From Angiostrongylus vasorum (lineage: Eukaryota; Nematoda; Chromadorea; Rhabditida; Metastrongylidae): a stretch of 64,000 nt of DNA. The stretch's first letter is position 1. Every line of letters starts with the position of its first letter. Of the stretch, positions 11,275 through 22,787 are shown one piece after another. The position numbers and the translations under genes are program-made. Under the pieces are notes generated by a model. It did not search any database. It was not told where the DNA came from and saw only the letters and a list, made by a program, of their open reading frames with translations. Location of the stretch: positions 4,559,501 through 4,623,500 of the forward strand of contig JADANN010000099.1 in NCBI GenBank assembly GCA_018806985.1, read 5' to 3'.

Positions 11275-11890
11275 TTCTAGCATTGTTGTGCAACGGGGGG
11301 CTTCATTCGCCCCCACATTGCATATGGTGTGTCACTTTCTTCCGGAATTTGAGGAAATTTGTCGTACCGTTATCAGAGAATTCAAAACCGGATTTATAAT
11401 GCCACTACAGCGACATCTTGCATTCTTCCCGTTTAGGCGTTGGAGCAGTGGTCTGCGTCTTATGCGGACGGCCTTACGGCTACTGCTACACATTACTCGG
11501 GACTGGTGAATATGATATGTCTAGAAGCGTTCTCGAATGGAGGTTAGTATTAGCATCTGAACACTAAAAATCGTGATTCGTTGCAGTAAGTGGACCTTAT
11601 TTAATCCTTTCCGTCCAGGTACCGAATGGCGTGGCTGTGCCAACGAACCAGGCGCAATTTCCCGTCTGTTCCGGAATTCCTGGTTTTTTGGCAACAAAAA
11701 TCTTTTCTCAATAATTAGAGGATTTGAAACATTTCAAATATGACAGGGTTATAGAAGAGACTTTGCGCGATCGTTTTATGAGTACGATTGATATGGATGC
11801 TTTACTATGGACTATATTATCAATTCACTGCTTTCAGTAGTTAGAACAAGATAACCGTCGTGGTTACAATAAAATCACTGGTAATTGCTA
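11275..11890. other. Sequence between SINEs, no gene called
   Basis: A plus-strand frame to 11,509 is open after the family A copy but begins in the repeat and shows no motif. The remainder is unremarkable. Confidence 0.25.
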
Positions 11891-11904
11891 GATGATTGTA
11901 AAAT

Positions 11905-12290
11905 TAGGGGCGGGTAGTACACTGGTAGTGATGCCGATCGTCACGATCACGGTGCTGGTTCGATCTCGCTCAGGAGCCGCAAGGCCTGTCATCCCTCCGG
12001 GGTCGTGAAATTGGTACCGGACATGTCTGGGATTCCACTCTGTGCAATCCAAGTAGGAATACCCTAGCCCAGCCATCTCAGGCTTCCTGGAATAATCGAC
12101 TCCATCAGCATTTAACGACATTCACGAAAACAAAAAATTCCTCAAGCAGTAACTGAAGCCACACGTAGAAAGCTGGAAGACCTTCGTGGATGGTGGTTGC
12201 GATAAAACGAATCCAATGTGAGAAGCGCTAAGATCCGCATAGTAAATATGGAAGACGGGTCATGTAAAGAATTAAGTAAAAAACAGTTAA
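11905..12290 (+). mobile_element. SINE family C, best-preserved copy
   Basis: Head GCGGGTAGTACACTGGTAGT (A box) with GCTGGTTCGATCTCGC (B box). The core at 11,990-12,031 reads ATCCCTCCGGGGTCGTGA and then AATTGGTACCGGACATGTCT. The family C body follows (TGGAATAATCGACTCCATCA, GACCTTCGTGGATGGTGG), ending in GACGGGTCATGTAAAG. A good reference copy for comparing the core with family A. Confidence 0.75.
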
Positions 12291-12636
12291 TTGTTACTAA
12301 AATTACCAGCCAATGAACTTTTTCGAAAACACGATTTTTCCATATCATTAAGTGTAGAGAATGGCTTTTTCAGGTCCCATCCCACCTTGATTTGTTTTCG
12401 ATTAATTATAGAGGAAATATAACGTAATGCGGTAAGAAAAAAAAACACTGGAACCTACTAAATTCGATATGAGCAGTATCGTGTCCGCACGGTTGCTCCA
12501 AATCGCAATGGGCGGTAGCATCCATGTAATGGGTTAGTGTGTTGTCTTCGTATCACACCCAGAATGCGTTGTCCATTCTGTAGCTTCGAAATGATTCTAG
12601 TTGTTTTCATCTTCTCCTTGGAATGTAACAATTTTT

Positions 12637-12685
12637 GGTTTGCGGTCCGGAGTTTTGCAAAATCTCAGCATCATTGAAATCCTTG
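12637..12685 (+). mobile_element. Family B tail fragment
   Basis: Carries TGCGGTCCGGAGTTTTGCAA and CTCAGCATCATTG only; the head is missing. Confidence 0.5.
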
Positions 12686-12925
12686 GTTTCTTCCATATTT
12701 GACTGCTGTTGCTCGTTACAGAGGTTGAGGATTTCGCAGCATCTATTTCTACAAAGGGTCTCTGTACGCGACTGTCACGTGTCCAGCTTTGCTATTCTCG
12801 AAATGTTCTACTTGCTATTAGGGACTCGTTCAAGGTTTCAATTTTGTTATAATTTTTTTTAATATAAAGATCGACAGTGGAGATTGCGTGTTTTCCATAT
12901 TGTGGCTCCATTTGTATGAAGGTGT

Positions 12926-13208
12926 GGAGGGCGTGTGTGGCGCAGTGGTTGGAAGCGCCACGGCGACACACGCGCGAAATCGATCCCCACTCCCTTGGCC
13001 CACCAACCCCTTCATCCCTCCGGGGTCGGCAGATTGGTACCAGACTTGTCTGGGAGGATAGCAGCACTTGCTCGATACATCGGTAGGCCACCGCGAGTTA
13101 TTGTAAAGGCCAGATATGCATTCAGTCACCTCCAACGATACTTAATGAAGTCGAATGCATGCCGCATCCCTCAGGGACTGATCAACGCGGAGAGCTTTAT
13201 CCTTTTTA
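12926..13208 (+). mobile_element. SINE family A copy, first of a tandem pair
   Basis: Full length: head GCGTGTGTGGCGCAGTGGTT, core at 13,012-13,055 (ATCCCTCCGGGGTCGGCAGA, then TTGGTACCAGACTTGTCTGG) and tail GAGAGCTTTATCC. The second copy starts about 20 bases later in the same orientation. Confidence 0.8.
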
Positions 13209-13227
13209 TCCCTTATATTATCAAGTG

Positions 13228-13500
13228 GGCGCGTGTAGCGCAGTGGTCGTAGGCTTCCTGCAATACACATATGGTCGATCCCCTCGCCCCAGGTGCACCA
13301 AACCCTTCATCCATCCAGGCTGGGTAAATTGGTAGCAAACTTGTCTGGGAAGATAACAGCACTGGCTCGACCATCGGTAGGCCACCGCGAGTCATTGTAA
13401 AGGCCAAATATGCATTCAGTCACTTCAACGATGCTTAGTGAAGTCGGATGCATGGCACATCTCTCAGGGGTAGATCAATGCGGAGAGCTTCATCCTTTAT
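13228..13500 (+). mobile_element. SINE family A copy, second of a tandem pair
   Basis: Head GGGCGCGTGTAGCGCAGTGG, a diverged core (GGGTAAATTGGTAGCAAACT) and tail GAGAGCTTCATCCTTTAT, which runs directly into a TA dinucleotide run. Confidence 0.75.
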
Positions 13501-13516
13501 ATATATATATATATAC
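13499..13516. repeat. TA microsatellite at a SINE tail
   Basis: About eight TA units directly abut the 3' end of the family A copy, as if the tail expanded or the element inserted at a TA run. Confidence 0.7.
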
Positions 13517-14260
13517 CAAGCTCTTCAGTAAACGAAGTTTTTACATTGATTCCAACGGATAAGGATTAAACAATGGATGCTTTCAACTTTTATCTTGGAT
13601 GTCTCAGCTCATATTGATCTTTAATAACAAGAATGTAAACAATCGTGTAGTATGAATTTCTGCCAATAACATTCAAGTGCATTTATCCTACAACGACAAA
13701 ATTCGTAAACCCTGTAGCTCATGGAGCTTATTTTTCTAATCCTTTCTTTATAAAAATTCATAATTTAACAATTGGAGTGATTGAACACTTGGAATTTTGT
13801 AGAATTGTACGCCAGGATGCTCTCCAACATAATTTCGGTAGTTTTGAATGCTGCGTTTCCACTGAAAATTGTGGGAACTTGGATTTCGCCATCAAATTTC
13901 TCTAAATTTTTGCTCTAGGTGATTTCAAAAAATGAAAGAATATTGTGTCAAATTTATGTATCCCTTTAGGCATTAAAATACAGCATCTTATGTTGGGCTG
14001 TCAGATTCTAGGTTCTTCAATTATTCTTATATCTCATCAATAGGTTAAAATTACTTATAAAAAAACAGCTTGGTCCGCTATGTTTCAATTATGGTTTCTT
14101 TTTATTAGGTGGTCATAAAATTTCTACGGGTTCTTTAAGCTTAAACTTTGAATACATGTATCTGTTTTTTTAAGTTTTGTAGTGAGTTGCTTATAAACTG
14201 ATATAAAAGTCATTTGAATCTTCACATCTTTATTAATGAGATTTAAATTTCCTTATTTCT
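13517..14260. other. AT-rich intergenic stretch, nothing recognised
   Basis: Dense stops in all frames and no repeat family matched. Confidence 0.4.
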
Positions 14261-14261
14261 T

Positions 14262-14455
14262 CACGTCCACAAGGGCGGTGACTGCCTGTGGTGGTGACGA
14301 CCTCGGGCAGATTTGTTAGACTAACCTCGGGACTCAAGAGAACCACGATAGCTGAAGCAGCAAAACTCTGAAAAAATAAAGGTTTTGCTGAGGCTCAAAC
14401 AACCAGTCAAGACGGGCCATCCATGTATCCAAGTAAGTAAGTATCCTTCACAACA
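14262..14455 (+). mobile_element. Family D element, 3' part
   Basis: Covers GGGCGGTGACTGCCTGTGGT through CTCGGGACTCAAG to the 3' end. It finishes in GTATCCAAGTAAGTAAGTAT, the clearest view of the short AAGT-type terminal repeats. Confidence 0.65.
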
Positions 14456-14611
14456 GTATTCTCAAGCCCAAGCAAGCCTAGTTGGTTTTTAAAGGTTTCC
14501 TCGGCGAGTAGTTATTTATGTCCTCAGAAAAGTGGCAGTGGTTTGGCAAGAGTTTCAATGAATATATTGTGTAAGCTAAAGTTTTACTTCCCAATTTTTC
14601 ACGTTTTAATT

Positions 14612-14890
14612 TTCTTTGGGTGCGTGTAGAACAATGGTTAGAGATGATACGCCGCAGTACACAAGTGGTTCCATCCCCACTGGGTGAGTAAATTGGGGCC
14701 AGGCTTGTATCAGAGGATATCCTGTTTGAATACATATTTGGCCTATAAAAATGGTTTGCGGTGGGCTACCGATTCAGCAAGGCAGTGATGCTCCTATTTA
14801 CGGTTGATGAAGTGGAGCACTTTGCGCATCCCTTAAGGTTTCATCGACGCCGAATGCATTATTCCGCATCTTTTATGGCTTTGTTTTTGT
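14612..14890 (+). mobile_element. Rearranged SINE family A copy
   Basis: Begins with a sense head (GGTGCGTGTAGAACAATGGT) and a truncated core. It then switches to antisense family A sequence (TACATATTTGGCC, GGTGGGCTACCGATT) and returns to the sense tail (TGAAGTGGAGCACTTTGCGC). An internal inversion or nested insertion explains this order. Confidence 0.5.
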
Positions 14891-15690
14891 GTTTAGGCGT
14901 TCCCATACAAAGTTGCCTGTTTCCGTAGATAGCTGTAGATGTCGCAGACATTGCAGCTGTTGATGCATTTTCTTCGATTTTTTTGACAAAGCCATAACGA
15001 ATCCAAAGTAATATAATAGTTTCTCCAGGATTCATGAAGTCATAGGGGTTAGCACTACTTACTGACCCCCAATATAGCCATCATAACTTGGCGCAAATTC
15101 AGTCGGGGTTATTACCGCGCGTCATTTTTTTCCAGTCTTCTAAGCGCCGGTTGTCATAAATGATCTACGCTATCGCTTTGTCGATGGACGTTTGTCATTT
15201 CAAAAAAAGGAGTACTTTTAGATGTGAAAATAGGCGCAGTACATTTTGCCTAATAAGGATCTCTGCTTTTCGCATAGTTCTTGTGGCTTCATTTTGAAGC
15301 CAAGCGTTGACATAAAGTCTGAATGGCGATCAAGTCGTAATTTCTGTGCTAAAATGGAGTGTAGCAAGAACAAAAGTGGATAAAGTTTTATCTAGAGAAT
15401 AGAAATTTAAATTTTTTTTTTGGTACGCCTCCGTCAGCTAAGTGCTTTTTCGGACTTTTCCTGTGGCGTTGCGCTAAGAGTGGGATTTTGTGTCGAAAAT
15501 TAACCATTATATGATCTGAGCTGTAGTTATGCCCCATTTCAGTAGCACGGTAGAGGTCAACAGCACTCAAGAGCTTTTAAGGTATTCAACATAATTAAAG
15601 TTCTTTCCAGCCAAAAAAATCCAGCTCGGTAGAAAGCGATATGTGTCCGATGGTTTTAGTTCCGTGCATTTAATCGTATAACTTCATGAC
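14891..15690. other. Intergenic stretch, nothing recognised
   Basis: No convincing frame; an A/T-rich run occurs near 15.41 kb. Confidence 0.35.
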
Positions 15691-15691
15691 A

Positions 15692-15957
15692 AGGTGCGTG
15701 TAGCACATTGTTCGGAAGCACCCATGGGATTGATCCCCGCTCCACTGACCCACCAAGCCTTCCATCTGTCCGGGGTCGGGAAGTTGGTGCCAGACTTGTC
15801 TGGGAGGATGGTAGCACTGATTCGATACATTAGTAGGCCACCATGATTCCATTTTATAGGCCAGGTATGCATTCAGTCACCTTAAACGTTACCTGATGAT
15901 ATTTAATGCATGACGCATCCTTCAGGGATCGATGAACGGCGAGAGCGTTATCCTTTA
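15692..15957 (+). mobile_element. SINE family A copy
   Basis: Head GGTGCGTGTAGCACATTGTT, core GGGTCGGGAAGTTGGTGCCA, tail GAGCGTTATCCTTTATCC with two copies of the tail unit. Confidence 0.75.
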
Positions 15958-17195
15958 TCCTTACTTCATGACCTTTTACACATACTGCTTACACAAGTAC
16001 TCCATCAAAAACGAGTATTCGCGTAGTTGAAGTGTTCTAATGTTGACCATTTGACGATTGTTCGCACCGTCTTAAAGACTTACGTGCTCGAAATCATTGT
16101 GTTTTTTTAACTTTGAACAATAGAATTCTTAGTTTTTAGGACTCAAAACCCTTCATTTTTGCTAGTTTTTTTCCCCCTTCGAAGTTCGTATTTCGAATAG
16201 CAAGCAGATTGAACAAGCGAGATGCTCTCGTTCAGGATACAGTGATATCCTTATGCTGTTGATTTTTGCAGTCGCTGCTTTTAGGTTTTGAAGATTTCTC
16301 AGTTTTTTTTGGAGGGAATCTAATTTCAAACGAAACTTTAATTCCGAGTCAAATTTAACGCAACCTTCCAGTTTCTCGTTTACTGCGGTTATTGAGGAGC
16401 TACCAAAAGCTGCTGATGGTTGTGGAAATTGTTTTCAATCTAATATGTTTATTTTATGACTAAGTTTTACATCTTTTCTACTGAGAGGCTGAAATAAAAA
16501 AGCACTAATTTTACTTTCTTTGCGACAGAAATTCTAACGAGAAACACTCAGTTTGCGTTCTGCACAAATTCTGTGCAAACTCTCGATACTGGGAAATTTA
16601 ACCTTTCTCACCTGGCTGGTAGGCGGATTGTTTATCCCAGCTATTCTGCGTTCCCTCCGATTACCCTCATTATAGTTCACGATATTCTTGTTGAGCAAAC
16701 ACGAGGTGGTACTTTATTCTTTATTCCATTAAAGCTGATATTTTGCCAGCATCACCTTTTTCAGAGCCTGGAGGGCTATTATGAAGTATCGAAAACCATT
16801 TGATCAATGCCGAGGTTAATAGAAAGTCGGTCGTGGGATTTATCATAATTATATCAAATTCTTTTTTTCTTTCTATGGGATGCAAACGGCGCCACTAACC
16901 CCTTTGCGACGAAGCTGGGTTTTTGGAAACTGGCGATGATTTCTTGGTCATTAAAGGATTTCAAAATTTCAGAACTATATAGATTAATAGAACAAACTTT
17001 GTTCTGTTGAGCAATTCATATATTTCATTTCATATAGTGTCCTTTCACATTTAAATATGTCTAGAATTGGGGTTTTCGGAAAATTGAGAATGAGATTTAC
17101 AAGTTTTGAAATTTCCCAACGCAAGAGCGACAGCTGGAAACGTGAACGATCTGTTCGGAAACACCTTCGTATTCTGCTAAATGAAACCTTGTTCA
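15958..17195. other. AT-rich intergenic stretch, no gene called
   Basis: Open frames at 16,573-16,803 (+) and 16,984-17,196 (-) are short, hydrophobic or low-complexity and have no splice support. Confidence 0.35.
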
Positions 17196-17199
17196 ACCA

Positions 17200-17548
17200 T
17201 AATGTTGCTGAGATATTTGCGAAACTCCGGACCGCTGGTGTCTGCGGTGGGGACGAACACGCTATTACGCTTTCCCGGGGCTAACGATCGTTGACATCGT
17301 TGGTCTCCTTGACGGGTGATTCTTGACAGCGCCTATATGTCAATAACATGGTTGAGAGACAGGCGAAACCAAGGACTCGCATGGTGTGGTGGTGAATGCG
17401 TTAGCCGCCGGATAGGGTAATGGTGTGTTCGGTCCTCAAAACAGACACCAGGGGTCCAGAGATTTGCTAATATCCCAGAAACATTATGGTTATATTTCAC
17501 ATAATACCATGTCGTTAAAAATTAATAGGCAGTAAATAAAAACTGACG
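17200..17548. mobile_element. Family B foldback element, both arms
   Basis: Left arm 17,200-17,330 (minus) and right arm 17,345-17,548 (plus) form an inverted pair around a loop with TGACGGGTGATTCTTGACAG. The right arm carries GCATGGTGTGGTGGTGAATG and ends in the A-rich ATAGGCAGTAAATAAAAAC tail. Confidence 0.7.
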
Positions 17549-18635
17549 ACAAAATCTTGTTTGTTCATTTGCTTGCATGTGCTTCATTTAATAAAGTTCA
17601 CAACGAGATGAGATATCTTGACATAAAGTTGAGAGCGGCTATTGTATTAGCGTCGTATGACTCCTATAGAGCTTACGTCATGGCCTAGGTGTTAAACCTG
17701 TCCATAAATTTTTACTTCTGTCGACAACTCTCTAATCCTGCAACGTTTTCAGGATCGCAGAAGCACTCCACCATTGGACTTTACTTGCCCTATCGCGGAA
17801 ATCCTCAATGATACACTGACTGTGCCTATTTCGTGACTTCCAGTGAAACTACATGACCTGCCTGCTTCGATTTATGTGTTATATTGATCAGATCGGTTGT
17901 ATTGATCTGTTGGATTGTCTTGTCAGCATTGTATTCAGTCTGTAGATGTGGCTTTTCCATTGTATACGTTTCCTATGTTCACTGTCGTCTTTCCACTCAG
18001 TGAAATGAATCTGAAACCCTTATGTTGATCCTGTCAATCACGGCATGCGGGCATCCGCGTGGGTTGGGCTGAGCGATGGACGCCTCGCGTAGATCGAAAT
18101 TTGAAATTCGCGGGAAAAAAACTTCAATCAGGTTCATCCTTTACGGTAATGGGACGCGGTCGAATAATGTTGGGCCTAAATCGTAAGTTCAATGTACTGC
18201 TGGCAGTGCTGATGGCGGGTGGGCCGCCACGTCGTGCAGCACCTGGTTCCTACCTCTACCAGTTCCTGTTTGCTATACAAGTGCAAGATGTAGACTTTGG
18301 TTTAGGTGTAGATTGATTATACATGTTATTGAAGGCATTTGTTTTCCACCACATCACCAATCATTGGCAACAATTTTTCTCACGTTAATTTATATTTAAA
18401 CTAGTTTTTTCTTATGTGGTCTTCTTAGATAGGAGGGGATGCACTCGTGTTCCACGTACCAACATCGTGCTCCTTACGCTGTTGCGGGATCGCCCTTAAG
18501 AGGATATCATTCAGTTTCACGAAGTGATGAAAATGTACTTGATACTGCTAACAAGATTTGTAGATTCTCGTGTCATATTTATCCGTAAGATTCTATCGTG
18601 TCGAAATCCTTATTTAGGTGTTCCCTTCCTACTCA
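17549..18635. other. Upstream region of the STAR-family gene
   Basis: An open frame at 18,059-18,316 (+) could hold a 5' exon, but it lacks a motif and a clean donor. The first firmly coding exon follows at about 18.64 kb. Confidence 0.3.
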
Positions 18636-18638
18636 ACA

Positions 18639-21212
18639 ATGAGAGGGCTAACTTCCAGGTGCCGCTTAGGAGTGGCTGCCGCGGATTGCCGATTGCGCAG
18701 CAACAGTGATGGAAGAAAATCACCTTCATTCGGATCTGGATCGCCTGATGGAGCATCACACATGGATTGCTCACTAGAGTACCTAGCAGATCTGGTGAAG
18801 GAGAAGAAGGATCTGGAGATGTTTGGAGATAACTTCCAGCATGTTGATCGGTTACTCAGCGAGGGTTCGTCGTATTTTCTGTGGTATCTTAGCGTAGAAC
18901 TATTAGACAAGGGAACACTACTCTTTGACAAATTTGTTTATACTTTCACCACATTTAGTCGAACGAGGCAACGCCAACAGAGTTAAATTTGTGGAGGGGC
19001 TAGCCTACTCGAGCAGTAACTATAGTTTGAGAAACTAAAAGTCACCACAAGCGTTGCGTTCTTTTGTTTTATTTTTGTGAGTTGTTTCTTTTTTCTAATA
19101 CTTTGATATCAATAGGTGATTTTAGAGATTTCACGGGTGCGGGGTGCACTGTTCCAGACGGAGTTCGTCACCGAGCCCTTTGACTTGCCAGAACCTATTG
19201 GAGACGTCGTTACAATTACGGAGAAGATCTATGTGCCTAAAAGGGAGTATCCAGATTACAATTTCGTTGGACGGATCTTGGGGCCACGAGGTATGACTGC
19301 AAAACAGCTGGAACAAGAAACTGGCTGCAAAATAATGGTCAGGGGCAAAGGATCAATGCGTGATAAACGAAAAGAAGAAGCTAATCGAGGAAAGCCCAAC
19401 TGGGAGCACCTTGACGACGAACTGCATGTGCTTTTGCAGTGCGAAGACACCGAAAACAGGGCAAGGGTGAAACTGCGTTCGGCTATGGACCACGTTAAGA
19501 AACTCCTTGTTCCAGCGGTTAGTTTTGTTTGTTAGGGATTAAAATCCAGGAGCAAATTGAGAAACGATTAACTTCGTCTCAACAGCGTTACGATGGTTTT
19601 CTGCAGTATGAATTTCAACTTATGGTTTTCAATTCTTACTTGACTATTGAGTGTTTCAGCCAGAAGGAACTGATGAACTTAAAAGAAAGCAACTAATGGA
19701 ACTAGCCATCATTAATGGAACTTACAGACCTTTCCATAAATCGGCAATATCCAGCTCAAATAGAATCATCACTCCTGTACCACTGGTTTCTCCAATCCGC
19801 GCTCCCATATTCGTTTCACCAACAAACAGCCCTAACAGTGTAAGTACATATTGACACATTGGCACAGTAAGAGATTATTGGTAGCATTACGCTAGCAAGC
19901 ACATCATCAAAATTTGGTGTTCAAAAATTATTTCAAAACCAACTTTCCTTCAAACTTAGCACCACCATCCAGTATGTATTCTTTTTTTGAGAAGCTTACA
20001 CAAGGCTGGTAAATGATCTTTAGTTTCTGCAAACGTTTCGACGTATTCGTCTTCATCAGGGCCGATGATCCCAGTCAGTAGTCTGATGAAGATGAAGACT
20101 TCGAAACGTTGGCGGAAAATAAAGGTCATTTATCAACCTCGTATAAGCTTACCAAAAAACAAATCCACAACTATTATTCGTTCTGTCGATTTTCGAAGAA
20201 ACGACAGTGATCGTTGTGGGAGTATCTACGCATTTCTTCAGAAGCCTTCGAATCCTGCATATGTCGGGACGAACTCACAGCAACCGCTCGATTACTCTGC
20301 TTTCATGAAGTGAGTTTGATATACCAATTTCCCATGAACGTAGGTTGTGTTAGAGCTTATATAGTAGCTCTATGGTTTTAAGTGGGAATCATGCACATAT
20401 ATGTATGCATATTTATATACTTGGTTTCTCAAGAAAAAGAATCCAAAGGACGTTGTGAATACGTCAGTTCCTTCTGAATGTTACAGCGTGTTGTTGTATC
20501 ACTAAAATACTACGCTGGTATTGTACAATGTACACATAACGTATATTATTAATCTTGGGTAACACAGGCCCTACGGTGTAGCTTTAGCACTCAGGAGTCT
20601 GGACAGGAGTTCAGATCTCCCTGGGATCTCCAGGGCGCGTGTGGCGCAGTGGTCGAAGGCGCTCTGCAATACACATGGGATCGGTTTCCACATCCCTGGC
20701 CAGCCTTCCATCCCTCGGGAGTCGGCAAACTGGTACCAGACTTGTCTGAGAGGATAACAGCACTGGCTCGATACATTGCTAGGCCACACGCGAGTCATTA
20801 TAAAAGCCAGATATCCATTCAATCACCTCCAACGGATGCGTAATGAATTCAAATGCATAGCGCATCTCATAGATAGGTCAACGCCGACAGCTTTGTCCTT
20901 CTAGCTTTGAACATACTCTCTTCAAAAACTCTGTCAGTTTATAACAGACATAGTTGATGCGCACTAATTTGTTATGGAGTATATAACTATTTGACATTCT
21001 CTAACGGTTTAGAATATTTTAGCCCAAATTTTCTCGAGTCTGCACTGGCTTCATTTCAAATCGCTAACGAACTACACCTCCCCACATTTCCAACAGCCAC
21101 CTCACTAGTGAATTCTTTTCCTTCATTGTTCATGAATACGTCTGCTGCTTCCGCAGCCTCACAGGATGCTTCCGCCACAACTTCTGCTCTCAGCCCAACG
21201 AAGTGTTTCTGA
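18639..21212 (+). CDS. asd-2: STAR-family KH RNA-binding protein (asd-2/quaking type)
   Basis: Exons 18639-18864, 19126-19517, 19660-19839, 20242-20309 and 21023-21212 join in frame with GT-AG signals and end in TGA. Exon 1 carries the QUA1 dimerisation helices ([16 protein letters not shown], then [18 protein letters not shown] across the junction). Exon 2 carries the maxi-KH domain: [39 protein letters not shown] and [13 protein letters not shown], which includes the GPRG loop. QUA2 runs into exon 3 ([20 protein letters not shown], then [12 protein letters not shown]). The C-terminal exons are Ser/Thr/Ala-rich, giving about 350 residues. STAR proteins bind ACUAAY-type elements and control splicing and translation. 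In Caenorhabditis ASD-2 is closest by the QUA1/KH pattern, but GLD-1 is a relative, so the symbol is an assignment by family. The start at 18,639 is the first ATG; upstream exons or isoforms are likely. A family E element sits in the third intron. Confidence 0.85.
19985..20160. mobile_element. Family E palindromic element inside an intron
   Basis: Arms AAGCTTACACAAGGCTGGTA and TATCAACCTCGTATAAGCTT pair as inverted repeats. The inner blocks GCAAACGTTTCGACGTATTC and GACTTCGAAACGTTGGCGG also pair. Located between exons 3 and 4 of the STAR-family gene. Confidence 0.65.
20635..20905 (+). mobile_element. SINE family A copy in an intron
   Basis: Head GCGCGTGTGGCGCAGTGGTC, core GAGTCGGCAAACTGGTACCA, 3' body ACGGATGCGTAATGAATTC and tail GACAGCTTTGTCC. 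Sense orientation in the fourth intron of the STAR-family gene. Confidence 0.75.
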
Positions 21213-22135
21213 TTTTTTTATCGCTTCGCTCTCTTGTTCTGTCACATTATATTGATCATTAGTTACTACTAATTATTAGCTTTACATTATATTAATGCAG
21301 TTGATCAGAGTACTTTGACCAGAACGCGTGTGCACCAATATTACATCCCAGATATAGTCGTCACCATCATGTAGGTCTTACTGTTTTATCCGGACGGCTT
21401 TTGTTGGTGAACGCATGCGTTCGAGTACCCTTGCTGTTTATTTGTATCACTTCGATTTCTGTGCAATAACCCATGTTTAACGTTGTTCTAAACAGTTTTC
21501 TCATTTCACTGCTACATAATTTAGCTGCAGATGTGACTTACGTTCTTCCGGAGTTACCGGATGCATGGCTTTTCTTGTGAATAGTTGTTGCTTTGTTTCC
21601 GTTGTTATTTTCTTTTCAGTTTGTTTGTGTTCGTTGTTTGTTGTTTGCACCCTTTCATTGACCTTTGGTTATCTTTCAGAACCGATATCTCGTTCGTACT
21701 TGTGTATATAACGGGCATCTTGCTCATTAGCAGTCAATCCGTAGCATTACTGCCACAAGTTTGCACGTTGTTTCTTTAGCGCGATAATGTCACTGTAAAT
21801 TCTTGTTAAATAACTACAAATTGTCATTTAACGTGCTGTTTACCCGAGGTTAATGAAAAGGTTTTGTTGAAACCTGTATCTCCGTTACAAGTAGTGAAGC
21901 ATCGAAAAAGCCTAGAACCGTGAGCGAGTACGATAACGAAGAAGTCTTGAGGTACTTGCTCGAAATTAAATGCAATTTGAACAGAACCATTCACTTAGCC
22001 AGTGTTCATCTAGAACTTTAAATAGAATTATTTTTTACCTCTTTACTAACTAGTCCCATCCACATTGCTCGTGGGAAATAGGCGGAAATAGAAAGGCGTT
22101 CTCAGCGTTCGTGTAACTCTGTATGTAATATATGT
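21213..22135. other. 3' flank of the STAR-family gene
   Basis: Follows the TGA at 21,210. T-rich and probably 3' UTR then intergenic; I see no further coding exon. Confidence 0.35.
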
Positions 22136-22136
22136 A

Positions 22137-22528
22137 GTCCTACAAACGGTTTACTGCCTCATCGGGGCTAGGAGGTGTTCCTGGGTGTCGGGCTGCGATG
22201 TACAGTGGTGAGACTCATCCCTCAGTGGAGTCTCCCAAGCTGAAAAAGAGTCCCGATGTTCCCACCAGGAAGCCCAGCTAAGAGTAAACCAGTACCAGGA
22301 TCCACCACCGTCCTGGTATTAAACTAGTTCCATGGTGGCAAATCTCCCTTTGGTCCACATGGGCGATTACTGCCTGTGGTGGTGACGACCTGAACAGATT
22401 TTGGCTAGGCAGACCTCGAGACTCCAGGGAAACACAATGGCTAAACCAGCAAAACTCCGAAAAGTGGAGAATATGCTGGGACCCGCACCATCAGTGAGGA
22501 CGTGTCGTCAAAGTATCCAAGTAAGTGT
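22137..22528 (+). mobile_element. Family D element, full-length copy
   Basis: Starts AACGGTTTACTGCCTCATCG with AGGAGGTGTTCCTGGGTGTC, continues through CCAGGATCCACCACCGTCCT and GTGGTGGTGACGACC, and ends GTCAAAGTATCCAAGTAAGT. No tRNA-like promoter is visible. Best reference copy with that at 62.57 kb. Confidence 0.7.
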
Positions 22529-22787
22529 ATTACATGCAATGATCCACACCACAAAAGTTTTTTAAAACTTAGTGAGAACATTGTACGGATATGCACACTA
22601 GTAATAGTGCTAATTACAATTTCTAACGTCTATACAATTTTCACAACACTCCCCTTCTGCCAACGAAATCCGTAAATGAGACCTTCTTCCAAGGCTAGTA
22701 CAGGGAAATGGTGGTAGCCATTCTTTTGATGGATGCCAGTACTGTTGCGACTTCCAAGGATCACTTCTGTACAAACAGATCGTAGAC

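Noticed and set aside
12928..12990. Possible genuine tRNA genes at SINE heads.
   Set aside because: A and B boxes are present, but anticodon and acceptor stems do not form and the sequence continues into the SINE body. These are tRNA-derived, not tRNA genes.
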